64,000 bases of DNA from Canna indica (lineage: Eukaryota > Streptophyta > Magnoliopsida > Zingiberales > Cannaceae). Where the stretch lies: contig CP136893.1 in the NCBI GenBank assembly GCA_034359265.1, positions 45,085,501-45,149,500 of the forward strand. Reading direction: 5' to 3'. The notes under the pieces were generated by a model. It was not told the DNA's origin. It saw only the letters and a program-made list of their open reading frames with translations, and made no database searches. The translations under genes and the position numbers were made by a program. Numbering within the stretch: the first letter of the stretch is position 1; each line of letters starts with the position of its first letter. Below, piece after piece: positions 22,457 through 34,313 of this stretch.

Positions 22457-23995
22457 TCACGATGACGATGGAGGATGGCCTGGATCATATGGCGGGGTCT
22501 GGAGTGCTTGAGTGTACACCGGCGTGGACTGACTCGAGGATGATGGATTAGATGATGCCGAAGAGATGCCTACTTCGGGATGACCTGACATGTTGCGTAG
22601 CATAGCTTGTATATCCGCCATCATCTGACTCTGGCGCTCCATTATCTCAGTCTGACGCGCGACCGTGTCCTCTAGAGTCCTTATTCTGCTACTATGATCA
22701 TAACTGGATCTAGAGGTGGACGGCCGCTCACCAGCGACCGAAGGGGTCGGTGCCCCAAGTGGCCCTAGTACGGCTCGCGCATGACCATTATCTGCGAAGC
22801 CATATACGCGGCCATGGTCCCAGCCACCTGCGGCCTCGACCCACGTTGTTGCGTCAAAGTCCTCGAGGGTACCCCCGCGCTGCACCACCGTCTGGCTGTA
22901 GGTCTCCTACTCGAGTTTGATTTTTTGTTTAATATTTATCATAAAACTTAAATTATAAATATATAATGAATAATTTAAACAAATATATAGTTACCATAAT
23001 GTATGCAGCGCAGTTGTCGATGTACTCCCCCCCGTCCCATGTGCTCGACGGTGAGTCCGCTCAAACACCGCCATCGGGGAGGGTCGCTGGACAGTCCCGT
23101 CATCCGACACCGTCGTCTACATTTACAAAACAAATACATTAATTAGTACACATAGTAACAAATAAAATATATAATTAAAAGATATACTTACCATACGGTT
23201 CACGTGCACTGCAAATGCAACAGAGCCATCGGTGTGACGCCCTGCTCCCCCCGACATGCGATTTCTAGCCGCATTCCGAGAAACCTCCTGCCATCGATCC
23301 GTCGACCATATTCCCACGAGCTGGTCCCATATATCCGGAGTAATCCAATCGGGGCCGTATCCCCGAGTCTCTGCGATGTTAGTGGTCCCAGCTCGGGCCA
23401 TCGCCTGGGACCGAGCCTGCCCCAGCTGCCCGTTGTACCTTGCCCGGGAAATAGCCTCCCAGGCAGTGTAAATGAAGGGCCTTTGGTCCTCGGCCCATGT
23501 ATAGCGAGCCTGCAAAATAATAATATCAATACCAATATTAATCATCATGCATGTAAAAAAAATAATAATACGTGCCTCAAACTCGCGCCATAACATGTCG
23601 ACGTGCTCGCTAGGCACGTGAGACCACGTAGGCCATGCCCCGTGCATGTATCGTCGAATAGTAGAAGAAATGCTCCTCGGCACTTCTTCTTGCTCGAACC
23701 TGCACAACAAAAATAAATTTTAATATTATATTATGATATAATGAATTTGTAATGATTCATAATTCATGATATATTACCGCTCCCCAATCACGCTAATCAA
23801 TCTACGTGACTCTGTGGCTGGTGGAGGCTGCCACCTGTTCGGCCCGCGTGGCCGCCTGCGTCTGGATGTACTAGCCTCGGCAGTATCATCCGCATGAGGA
23901 TCAGCAACAGGAGGATCAGCAGCATGAGTAAGTGCTGGAGTCTCACAGATCGGAGACTCCGAAGCTCTCCTGCGTCGATAACCACGACCAGACAT
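22457..23995 (-). CDS. TnpA-like transposase of CACTA-2, five exons, nearly open
   Basis: Plant transposase (Ptta/En/Spm, Transposase_24 type). Exons on the minus strand: 23995-23778 (MSGRGYRRRRASES..., Arg-rich, then RRRRPRGPNRWQ), 23699-23576 (FEQEEVPRSISSTIRRYM...WREFE), 23509-23192 (ARYTWAEDQRPF...WDQLVGIWSTDRWQEVSRNAARNRM), 23116-22995 and 22906-22457 (coiled-coil-like SSRIRTLEDTVARQTEIM and a Ser/Pro tail). Junction phases agree for exons 1-3. The intron after exon 2 starts with GC rather than GT. CACTA-3 has GT there, so it may be a GC-AG intron. Exon 4 has a run of seven G where eight would keep the frame into exon 5, so either a one-base loss or a reading error. It lies about 75 bp downstream of TNP2, the usual CACTA order, probably one transcript. 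Confidence 0.7.
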
Positions 23996-24070
23996 ATTTG
24001 TCGAACAGACATATAACCAGATTATTATATAAATAGTAGAGATATATTTAATAAAATATATACTTTACAA

Positions 24071-27000
24071 TTATTCCTCATCATCTGAATAATAGTCTTC
24101 GAATTCTTCCTCTTCTTCCTCTTCTTCCTCTTCTTCATCTCCAGCTTCCTCAATTTCATGATCGTCATCATCAGCATATTCAACTTCTAATTGAATTGAC
24201 GTTGTGTCTGCATCTTCGAGTATTGGAATAATACGATCTACAGCAGGAGGATCATCTTCTTGATAGAAACCATGTGTCATATCAGGTATCAGCTCATTTT
24301 CTCCTACTATCAGATCAATTTTTTCTCTACCTTTTGTCTTACAGACTACACGCCAATCTGCTCTATCTTTATTTCGAGCCGGATACTTCGCGTAATATAC
24401 TTGTTCGGCTTGTGATGCCAATATAAAAGGCTCATTTGCTGCCAATTTCGATTTGTAATTAACCTCAACAAGTTTGTATTTTGGATGAACTTTCATGCCC
24501 CTTTCTGTTGTATCGAACCAATGACATCTAAATAGGATCACTGATTTTAAGCCGAAGTAGTGCAACTCTATCACTTCTTCCACCAGTCCATAAAAATTCA
24601 TATCACATTCAACATAGGTTGTCCCTTTCACGCAGACCCCAGCATTCATCGTCTTCTTTGTAAATGAATATTCAACCGTGTGAAATTTATACCCATTAAC
24701 AAAATATCCGCTATAGCACGACACAAGTTGCGACGGTCCACTAACAAACTCAAATATTCTTTCATCTATTTCAGCTCTGTGATCTTTGCTGTAAGTCTGA
24801 ATCCAAATAGGGAAATCACGATTCTGTAATCTCTCCAATTCTTCATCGTTGTGAATAGAGTATTTTTGCACCATCTCAATGTCAAATATTTCAATGAATT
24901 GTTCAATCTCTGGACAATTGAGTAATACATACAAGTGTGTCAAATGATACTCTTCATCGCTTAAGTGTCAAGATGGACGAGAACCAAAAGCACGACCAGA
25001 GTGACAAAATATATTTAAACGTCCATCTGAATGTCGAACACCCCCGTCGTCGTTACGTGGAAGACGATCAAATCTTGTCTGTACTGTCGATTCAAAGTAA
25101 AATGAGCAGAATGTTGAAATTTCTTGGATGATATACGATTCAGATATTGATCCTTCAACAGCTGCGGTGTTCTTTACTTTTTTTTCCAGATGATTCATGT
25201 ATCTTTCAAATAAGTACATCCACCGATATTGAACGGGGCCACCAACTCGTGCCTCGTATGCCAAGTGTATCGGTAGATGCTCCATCAAGTCAAAAAATGC
25301 AGGAGGGAAAAACTGCTCCAGCTTGCATATGATTTTAACAATATTATTTTCAAGTGTTGACATATCTTCGACTCGAAGGACATTTGCACAGATGTTTCTA
25401 AAAAACATACTTAATTCAGTCAACGGACCCCAAATATTATCAAGTAGAAGATCTCAAAATGCGATCGGAAGTAATCTCTGCATGAATACATGACAATCAT
25501 GGCTCTTCATCCCTGATATTCTGCAATCATCGACGTTCACACATCGAGATAAGTTTGAAGCATATCCATCGGGTAATCTGAGTTCTTTTACCCATTGACA
25601 AACATCTTTGATCTGTTGTTTATTTAACACATATGGGGCCTTCGGTTTCAGATATCGTCCGTTGACCTCTTGTAACTCCAACTCTGGTCTTTTACAGAGT
25701 ATTTTTATATCATGTCGGGCTTTGATATTATCTTTAGTTTTTTCGGAAATATCCATCAAAGTGTTGAAAATATTATCAAACACATTTTTCTCAATGTGCA
25801 TGACATCTAAATTATGTCAAATCAATAATGAACTCCAATAGGGCAATTCCCAAAAGATACTTTTTTTTACCCAGTTGTGTGTTTGGCCAAAACCTGACAC
25901 TCTTTCATTGCGACCAAATACTATATCTGGAAGTGCTAAAACACGTGCTAACATTTGTTCACCAGACAACATCGGTGGTGACCCATCTCTTTCGACTCTG
26001 CCCTTAGTAAATTTATTACGATTCCTTCGACACTGATGATTAACCGGTAGGAATCGACGATGACAATCAAAGAATGAGATTTTTCGTCCGTTCTGAAGAC
26101 TGATTGATTTAGAGTGTTCCATACAATACAGACAAGAGAGTCGGCCGTGAGTGCTCCAACCCGACAACATGTCGTACGCCGGGAAATCATTGATTGTCCA
26201 CAAGACCGCGGCCTTTAAATTGAAGTTTTGCTTCCGATGACAATCATAAGTGACAGCTCCCTCAGTCCACAATGTTTTCAATTCATCTATCAAGGGTCTG
26301 AGAAATATGTCAATTTCTTTTCGCGGACCCTTAGGACCCGGAATAATCATCGAAAGATTAATAAATTCATCTTTCATGCACATTGACGGTGGCAAATTAT
26401 AAACTGTCAGCAGCACTGGCCAAACTGAATAAGCAGTTGCAGAATGTCCAAACGGATTAAAACCATCTGTGCACAATCCCAATATGATATTTCTAGTATC
26501 CCTAGCAAATGAAGGATAACATGTATCCAAATGTTTCCATGCTTCACTGTCAGATGGATGAGTCATTACTGTATCATCACGACTTCTTGCATGCCAACTC
26601 ATGTAGGGGGTTGTCTTTTCCGACATGAATAATCTTTGAAGTCTCGGTGTTAGTGGAAAATACCGAAGCACCTTAAACGGGATATTTTTCTGTCGGACCG
26701 ATTTCTTCTCCTTGTAACGAGGATGTTGACATACAGGGCATTTATCCAACTGCACATTTTCTTTATAATATAAAATGCAGTTATTTTGGCACGCGTGTAT
26801 TTTTTCGTACCCAAGCCCCAATTTTCTCATTAGCTTTTTAGTCTTATAAAAAGGTGGCTCAAACTTGTTATCAGTAGGCAGCATTCCATTAATCAATCCA
26901 GCAATCCCATCATACGCAACTCCGCTGATATTACAATCGGCCTTGATGTTTAAGAGCTGTGTCATTGTTGAAAATCTAGTGTATTTAGGACAATTCTCAT

Positions 27001-27568
27001 ACAAAGGTTCATCGGCAGTTTTCAACATCTCGTAAAATTCTGCAGCTTCTTTATTCGGTAATTCAATCTCTACCGCAGTTTGTACTTGTGTGATATCAAC
27101 CGCTGTAGTATCTGGTGGGATTGATGTCTGAAGAACTGGCCGATCAACATTATCATTCAGGTGGAATTGACCCCCAAGACTATCAAGTATCATAGTTCTA
27201 TAGGGATTACATTGACTGGATGAAGAAGCACCAGCAGAGGAAGATTCACCATATGTCTGAACGACAGGATTACTCGACGTCCCGACTTCGCGTGACTCCC
27301 CGTGACAAGTCCATAGAAAATATCTTGGTGCAAATCCTTTGGTATATAGATGTAGAGTGACAGTCTCCCGATCCAAAAATCGTCCATTTGAACAAATGCG
27401 GCACAGACATCGGATTTGATCACCCATGCTAACGAAATTCCGATTCGAATAGGCGAAATTTAGGAAGTACGTTACGCCTAATCGAAACTCATTCGTTAAA
27501 GCTCCACGATCAAGACGTCGGTACATCCAACTTCGATCAGCCGACATGATTCTGTCAATCAATGACAA
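24071..27568 (-). pseudogene. TNP2 transposase of CACTA-2, single frame with three TGA codons
   Basis: The catalytic CACTA transposase. One frame of 1166 codons spans the whole interval. Domains: transposase-associated domain from about residue 10 (DRSWMYRRLDRG..., FLNFAYSN), Tnp2 core from about 235 (LCTDGFNPFG, with Asp, at about 370; LTVYNLPPSMCMK), HNLDVMHIEKNVFDN at about 590, DUF4218 at about 720-840 (FFPPAFFDLMEHLPIHL), DUF4216 at about 960-1050 (YGLVEEVIELHYFG), and a Glu/Asp-rich tail. The only interruptions are TGA at about 25814, 25451 and 24965, before HNLD, before DLLLDN and before HLSDEE. The family has Arg at all three, so CGA-to-TGA is the likely change. The start may be the second ATG (27547), just before SADRSW. 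Confidence 0.88.
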
Positions 27569-27595
27569 TTTCTTTGGTTAATGTCTTTAGGTGAG

Positions 27596-27835
27596 ATTGT
27601 CCTATTCCATTCGGGATTTATGTTATTTATATTGCACTAAGTACTTATTTTAACCGTTAACTTCATTCTAAATTTCGGCAGCATCTCCCTATAGTTCTCT
27701 GAATACGCAATCATCTGGGCACGTATCGAAGAACAAGAGAGATGTTGCCGAAATTTAGAATAATTAGTTAACAGTTAAAATAAAAACGTAAGTGCAGTAC
27801 AAATAACTATATTCCCAAATTGTCCAATCAGGGAC
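27596..27835. repeat. Inverted repeat upstream of TNP2
   Basis: TTCTAAATTTCGGCAGCATC (27666 area) pairs with GATGTTGCCGAAATTTAGAA (27742 area). Flanking TTAACCGTTAAC and GTTAACAGTTAA, and ATTGTCC on the left with a weaker match on the right, extend the symmetry. It lies in the promoter/leader region of CACTA-2 and could fold into a long hairpin. Confidence 0.75.
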
Positions 27836-28016
27836 AATTCAAGAATTGTACGTCGTATAAAAGATCATCTACTTCTTTTACACGAACATACAATCCCCGA
27901 ACGGGTCTAAGGTTTTGCTAAATCATATCCGACTCGTCGATGCGTACATGAAACATATGAACTCGTCGGATGCATGATTATTTTCTAAATATTTCGAGAC
28001 AGTTCGAGTCCATATT

Positions 28017-28132
28017 GGACGATTTCGGCGCGCGTCCGAAGTGGACGATTTCGGCGCGCGTCCGAAGTGGACGATTCCGGTGCGCGTCCGAAGTGGACGA
28101 TTCCAGCGCGCGTCCGAAGTGGACAATTCTGA
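28017..28132. repeat. 26-bp tandem repeat, four copies and a part
   Basis: Unit GGACGATTTCGGCGCGCG followed by TCCGAAGT, with variants (GATTCCGGTGCG, GATTCCAGCGCG). GC-rich island inside AT-rich DNA, 5' of TNP2; the position fits a promoter or transposase-site cluster. Confidence 0.9.
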
Positions 28133-28574
28133 AATTAATCTAAACCCTACTAATTAATCTAACAAATTAAACAATTAATTAAATAATTAATTAACAATTA
28201 ATTAACAATTAAAAAACAATCAAATATTATATATAAATTTATAAATTATGGTGCCGGAGTCAGGTGGACTCCGGCGCCGGCGTACAGTGGCCAGACACAC
28301 TGTCTGGCCACTGTACAAGGTCCGGTGGCGGCCATCGGCCGACCGCCACCGGTCGAAACCCTAGAAATAGGTTTCGGTCGGATTAATTCCTGCCGGCCGC
28401 AACGGGAAGAGACGGCCGGCAGGCGAGGCATACCTGAACAAGTCGGCAGCAGCGGGAGGAGGAAGAAGCGTCGTCGGCATCGGCAGCGGCGGCAGCGGCG
28501 GCGAGAGGCGAGAGCAGGAGCGGCGACGGCAGCAGCGGGAGGAAGAAGGGTCGGGCGCGACCGTGTGCCCTATA
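28133..28574. other. GC-rich 5' region of CACTA-2 between repeat arrays
   Basis: Contains inverted GC-rich phrases (ACAGTGGCCAGACA next to TGTCTGGCCACTGT near 28280) and GGCAGCGGCGGC-type runs. Open frames here look compositional, without family resemblance. Probably promoter and leader DNA. Confidence 0.45.
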
Positions 28575-28871
28575 TAAACTTATCAGCAATGACTCACTCG
28601 CCCGTTAGAAAGTCGTTGCTAATAAGTTATCATCAGCAACGGCTCACTTGTCCGTTAGCAAGTCGTTGCTAATAAGTTATCATCCGCAACGGCTCACTTG
28701 TCTGTTAAAAAGCCATTGCTGATAATTAACATTATCAGCAACGGCTCGCATGTCCGTTAGAAAGCCGTTGCAGATACAACATATCTGCAACAGCTCGAGC
28801 GGCCGTAAGAATGCCGTTGCAAATAGCAACGACTTGAGCGGCCGTTGCTGAAGACTCAATTTCTAGTAGTG
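28575..28871 (+). repeat. 5' subterminal repeats and terminus of CACTA-2
   Basis: Five units of about 50 bp starting near 28582, 28632, 28682, 28734 and 28782. Each carries GCAACGGCTC then, some 20 bases on, a GCCGTTGC-like half, so each unit is itself an inverted repeat. TTTCTAGTAGTG closes the element at 28871. Confidence 0.85.
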
Positions 28872-31370
28872 TGCAGCTCCCTATTGGAGCCGCACAAGTT
28901 TGTGGAGAGAGGAGCAGCCGAGCCGCCCCTCTCCCCTTCCTTGAAGCCACCGTCCTCAAGCTGCAGCCGCCGAGCCAAGCCCCCCCCCCCTTCCTCTCCC
29001 TCTCCCTTTCTCTTGGAGCCGAGCAGAGAGGAGCCGCCCAGCCAGGCCGAGCTGCCCCTCTCCCTCCTCTTCCCCTTTCTTGAAGCCGACAGCTTGGAGT
29101 GGAGCCGCCGCCCCCTTTTCCCCTTGGTTGAGCCGAGCCGCCACCTTTTGGAGCCGGATTCGGAGGCCGCCGATCGGGAATTCTTATATAATCCTTCTTC
29201 CTATTATGGTGAGTGGTTTTGCCCCTCCTTTCACGGGTTTCTCATTTTCTTGAGCTATTCTTGGAGGTTGTGAGTTATTGACGAATCTTCCATCATTTCT
29301 TCGAGTTTCTCATTGTTTTCACGTGTTGCCTTGAAGGAGAAGGCCCGAACCTAGGATGACCCTAGGGTGCTCGGCCAAGGTGGAGAAAATGGTGCCCTCC
29401 AAGTGTTCGATAAAATGCCTAAGAGACATATTTGTTGTCTTCTTTGAAATCTAGGCTTGGATTAATCTTCTTAATTAAATTCCTTTGATGCCAATGCATG
29501 AGGTGTGCTTAGATATGAAATTTTCAGTTTATAAATCTAAGTTTGCATGAAAAAAGGTTAATCTTGATGCCATGAATGAATTCTTGATATAAAGCATGAG
29601 TCTTGTACTTATGATGATGTGGTTACATGTTAGTTCTTGTTTAGAAAATTTTCGAACTTGTTTTGTATGATAGATTTGATGTTATGGATCTGTGATGACA
29701 GTAATTAAAGACTTATATTCTGTAAATTTCGGATTTATTTCCATGTCATGCTGAAAAATCAATCTTGCTGGAATATCATGCTGAATTGTTGAAATTGGGC
29801 TGATTTGGAATTCTCTGTTGAGATGGGAATAGTTCTCTGAACATAGTCAAGTAACCTATCGTTTTGACCAGAAAATATAGTTTGGAATCATAGGACACAC
29901 TCCAGAAACTAGATTCGAGTTGGACACATCAGTTTGGGTCTCAACAGTAAACTGAGAATAAAACCCTCAAACAAAACCCTAATTTTGGTGATGATAAATA
30001 TTAATTGCATAATTAAAATACAAGGGGCAACATAATCTATTATGAACCAACAAATAAATGTTGTGCATGAAATAAAACCTCACGGGTTTATGACATTACG
30101 AGTCTAGGAGTTGGGGTTGGGCATTGGGTGTTATGGAGTTTTCCCAATAGAGACAACCCTAAGATACCGTAGGAGACACTTGACTTAGGTCATGTTGTGC
30201 CATATCTTATTGAATGGCGGAGAGGCTCGGTTAGGAGCTGGATTGTGGGCTTGGCCCAGAAGGTTGGATGGCTAATTCCCAACCTATGAAATAAGTTCGG
30301 ATGGGTAAATCCCGATTGTTCCTGCGTTTCTTGTGGAACAAGTTCGAACGGGCAAATCCCAATTGTTCCCAAGATTCTATATTTAAAGGAATAAGTTCGG
30401 ATGGGCGAATCCTGATTATTCCCGCGTTATCATTTTGGAACAAGTTTGGATGCTCAAATCCTGATTGTTCCTATGTTTTCTCATGGAACAAGTTCGGACG
30501 GGCAAATCCCGATTGTTCCGGAGTTTCTTTAAGGAATAAGTTCGGACAAACAAATCCTGATTATTCCTATGACATCTTAAAGGGGCAAGTTCGGACGGGA
30601 GAATCCCGATTGTTCCTTCGCGTTTTGCGGAGCAAGTTCGGACGGGCAAATCCTGATTGCTCCCGAGTTTCTTGGTTATAGGATAATTTCGGACAGGTCA
30701 ATCCCGATTATCCTAGTAACCCTTGTGTATGTCATGTTGCCTTTGGCCTGTTGTACTTCACCGATGGGGTGTTGGAGGCCTTCGGGCATGTGGTGGCCAG
30801 AGAGCCTATTAGCTAGTCACTCCCTTGTGACCTTTCTTACTTGAGTCAGGTGTTTGCATTATGTTATATATCTGTGTTTGCTTTCTTGTGGGGATTGGTA
30901 GAATTGCTCACTGAGTTCTTTTGAACTCACCCGTTGTCGTTTATTTTTATTTTGCAGAGCCTGATCGGTGAGGTGGGCTGGAGCACTTGGCCGGTTGGAG
31001 GATAGAGGAGCTACATTGATCTCATAGCAGTCCTAGTTAGAGGTTGTAGTCGAGTTTGTAGTAGTTTTGTCATGCACTTGTGGCTTAGTGTTTTGGAGTT
31101 GTAGTCCCATGGGGACATTCACGTCTTTGACTCAGATTTTATTTTGTTAAAAGAACTGTTGCTCTTTGATTCATTTTTCTTTCTGTACTTGAACTTTTGA
31201 TAAAAGCTTTACTGCTTATATGAAATCTGGTTTGGTTTTTCTTTTAAAGTAAAACTGGTTACATTCTTTTTGCTATGTTTATTTATTGAGTTGGCATGTG
31301 CATGGTTTAGGCTGCAGGGTATAGGTACGTATATCCTGGCCGGTCACGTGACCCTGAATTGGGGCGTGAT
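28872..31370 (+). repeat. Gypsy LTR, family C, plus copy (5' part lost)
   Basis: Continues from the CACTA-2 end at the leader hairpin TGCAGCTCC/GGAGCCGCA, runs through a GA/CT-rich leader, the minisatellite at 30293-30713, and ends near 31370 in CCGGTCACGTGACC and GGGGCGTGATA, the family end (gypsy B: GGGGTGTGACA). The inverted copy at 31730-33418 supplies the missing start. Confidence 0.75.
30293..30713 (+). repeat. Minisatellite of about 48-bp units in LTR C
   Basis: About nine degenerate units with core AAGTTCGGACGGGCAAATCC followed by GATTGTTCC and a variable 12-20 bp linker. It accounts for the open frames on both strands here. Confidence 0.9.
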
Positions 31371-31728
31371 AGTAGAGGAGCTACATTGATCTCATAGCAG
31401 TCGTAGTTAGGGGTCGTAGTCGAGTTTGTAGTAGTTTTGTCATGCACTTGTGGCTTAGTGTTTTGGAGTTGTAGTCCCGTGGGTACATTCATGTCTTTGA
31501 CTCATATTTTATTTTGTTAAAAGAATTGTTGCTCTTTGATTCATTTTTCTTTCCGCACTTGAACTTTTGATAAAAGCTTTACTGCTTATATGAAATCTGG
31601 TTTGGTTTTTCTTTTAAAGTAAAACTCGTTACATTCTTTCTGCTATGTTTATTTATTGAGTTGGCATGTGCATAGTTTAGGCTACAGAGTACAGGTACGT
31701 ATATCCTGGCCAGTCACATGGGGAGTGA
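31001..31728 (+). repeat. 370-bp tandem duplication at the end of LTR C
   Basis: TAGAGGAGCTACATTGATC recurs with an offset of 370 bases and the two copies match closely to near 31718. The first copy holds the LTR end; the second is cut by the inverted LTR at about 31729. Confidence 0.85.
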
Positions 31729-31729
31729 C

Positions 31730-33418
31730 ATCAAGTGTCTCCTACGGTGTCTTAGGGATGTCTCTATCTGAAAAACTCCACAACACCCAATGCCCGATCC
31801 CAACTCATAGACTCGTAATGTCATAAACCCGTGAGGTTTTATTTCATGCATAACATTTATTTGTTGGTTCATAACAGATCATGCTGCCCCTTGCTTTTTA
31901 ATTATGGAATTAAAATTTATTATCACCAAAATTAGGGTTTTGTTTAGGGTTTTATTCTCAGTTTAATGTTGAGCCCCAAACTGGTGCACCCGAGTCGAAT
32001 CTGACTCTCAATGTGTGTCATATGGTTACAGACTATATTTTCTGGTCAAAATGATAGGTTATACGACTATGTTTAGAAAACTATTCTCTTCTCAACAGAG
32101 AATTCAAAATCAGCCCAGAATCTAGCAATTCAACATGAGCAATTCAACATGAATTTCCAGCAAGATTGATTTTTCAGCATGAGATAGAAGTAAATCCGAA
32201 ATTTACATAATATAGATCCTTAATTACTGTCATCACAGATTCATAACATCAAATCCATCATACAAAACAAGTTTCATAATTTACTAATCAAGAACTAACA
32301 TGCATCCACATCATCATAGGACAAGACTCGTGCTTTAAATCAAGAATCCATCCATGGCATCAAGATTAACCTTTCTTCATGCAAAAATAGACTCATGAAC
32401 TGAAAATTTCATATTTAAACAAACCTCATGCATTGACATCAAAGGAATTTAACTAAGAAGGTTAATCCAAGCCTAGATTTTAAAGAACATATCAATATTT
32501 CTCTTAGGCATTTTGTCGAACACGTGGAGGGCACCCTTTTTCTCCACCTTTGCCGAGCACCCCTAGGGTCATCCTAGGGCTGTCGAGCCCCATAGGTGGG
32601 GTTTTCAGGCCTCTTCCTTCAAGACAACACGTGAAAACAACATGAAACTTCAAGAAATGACAGAAGATTCAACAAGAACTCTCAACCTTCAAGAATGGCT
32701 CAAGAAAACGAAAGAAACCCGAGAAAGGAGGGGTAAAACCACTCACCCGATTGGGAAGAAAGAATTTGAGAAGGACTTCCAAGCGGCAGCCTCCAAATCC
32801 GACCTCAAAGTGGGCGACTCAGCTCAACAAGGGGGCGGCGGCTCCAAGATCAAGAAGGAAGGGGCGGCTCCTCCACCTCAAGCCGGCTACTCCAAGAGAG
32901 GGGAAGAGAGAAGGATGGCTCGGCTGCTAGGGCTTGAGGGCGGCGGCTCCAAGGAAGAGGAAAGGGGAGAGGGCTGGCTCGGCTTGGCTGGGTGGCTCCT
33001 CTCTCCACGGGGCTTGTGCGGCTCCAATAGGGAGCCGCAAGCCAAATGGGGGGGGGGGGAGGGGTTATACTCCTCTCCTCAAACCTGATTCCACTAACCC
33101 TCTTAGCAAACCCGCATCCACCTCGAGCCAAATCCAAACCCACTAACTCGACTTAGCCTAGTTAAGTCAACCTAACCCTACATAACATCAACACATGCAC
33201 ACCCATGCAATACCATTTAATAATCAAGTACATGCAACAACATAATTAAATAAATTTATCTAATCAAGAAAAGAAACCGCATAATTCAAATTCCCACTTA
33301 CTTGAGCTCACAAGCTCGCACCGGACCATGAGTCGACTCGGCTCTACCTCGAACTAGCTCGCTAGGCTGACAATCACCAATAAAGACATAAATAAATATT
33401 AATATCAAGGATATTACA
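31730..33418 (-). repeat. Gypsy LTR, family C, inverted partial copy
   Basis: Minus-strand start TGTAATATCCTTGATATT at 33418. It carries the leader hairpin at 33017-33039 and matches 28872-30185 in reverse from about 33047 to 31730, then stops. With the plus copy it forms an inverted repeat with arms of about 1.3 kb and a 1.5-kb spacer. Confidence 0.75.
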
Positions 33419-33439
33419 TCCAGGTCCGGCACGTCTCCC

Positions 33440-34313
33440 TCAGTCCAATGGTTCAGGACGAGAGTTCCTAGCGTCGGTCTTAACCGAAGAGCGAGCTCTT
33501 CTTGGTTCAGGATGACGACGAGGAGTATTCCTCCGCTCGACCCTGATCCAAGGACCACAAGCTGGCTCCGACAGGACCGTATCTTTCAGAGGAACATAGT
33601 CGGGAATAATATCCGAAGGAGCATTCGAGGGGGCTTCTGAAGGGGCAACCTTAAGAGCAGCGGTATTAGCAGAAACTTTATTAACAGAAACATTTCCAAG
33701 CGAAGAAACAACCGATTTAAGAGAAGGACAAGAACTTTCATTATGGCCAAGAATACCGCATTGAAAACAATCCTCCGGAAGATTTTCGTAAATAACAGGC
33801 TGAAAAAAGTCATTTCCAGGGTTTTCGATCCAAATACCTTGGCGAATAGGGCTAGCCAAGTCTATTTGGACACAAACCCTAATACAACAACCACGTTCAA
33901 ACATTGAAAATCTATCATCAATACATAAAACCGAGCCAATAACAAAAGCAATAGCACGAATAGAGTCGTTATTCCAATATTCTAAAGGAAGAGATTGCAA
34001 TCAGATCCAAACATGAGCAAAAGAAAAATTTTCATTCCAAGGTTTAAAGAGGGGCTTCCAACAAACTAATCTTATGATATCTCCACGAAAGGACCAAGGT
34101 CCTCCGGTAAGAACTAGATTTGCTTGCTCCACAAAAACAAAACAAAATACGAAAAAATGCTCATCTAATTCAAGAACCGACTAAAGACCAAAGCAAGACC
34201 AACTACACATAGCCCAGGTTTTAATCGCCTCTAATGAAGGAGATTTATTAAGAAATTTCCCGATAAGAGCATTTTCCCAAGGCTGACGCCATAATTGAAG
34301 TTGATCATCCAAG
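33440..34313 (-). pseudogene. LINE ORF1 fragment (DUF4283 and CCHC knuckle)
   Basis: Non-LTR retrotransposon ORF1-type protein, nucleic-acid binding. From 34313 downward: DUF4283-like sequence (LWRQPWENALIGKFL, NLVLTGGPWSFRGD, LQSLPLEYWN), then RGCCIRVCVQIDL, IWIENPGND, QPVIYENLPEDC and a zinc knuckle CFQCGILGHNESSC (CX2CX4HX4C) near 33790-33750, then a Ser/Pro-rich tail to the stop at 33440. A stop lies near 34180 and another before LQSLPLEYWN. Its 5' part is cut by CACTA-3 at 34314; no endonuclease or RT ORF is present. Confidence 0.8.

Larger units (their letters stand above)
22349..28871 (-). mobile_element. CACTA-2: En/Spm-type transposon with TNP2 and TnpA genes, 3' end lost
   Basis: The right terminus (5' end of the minus-strand element) reads TTTCTAGTAGTG ending at 28871, complement CACTACTAGAAA. 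A GC-rich promoter region, TNP2 (27568-24071) and TnpA (23995-22457) follow. After the TnpA stop only about 100 bp remain before LTR A sequence, with no CACTA terminus or subterminal array, so the 3' end was deleted. The 5' end sits in LTR C (TGC at 28872-28874 is the expected duplication). Confidence 0.85.

Noticed and set aside
23200..23593. Long frames on the plus strand over TnpA exon 3
   Set aside because: GC-rich antisense shadows; splice sites and homology support the minus strand.
28325..29273. Arg- and Pro-rich frames around the CACTA-2 terminus and LTR C leader
   Set aside because: Compositional frames over GC-rich repeats and a CT-rich leader, crossing an element border.
30301..30681. 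126-residue frame with repeated motifs
   Set aside because: Entirely made of the minisatellite; both strands stay open because the unit lacks stops.
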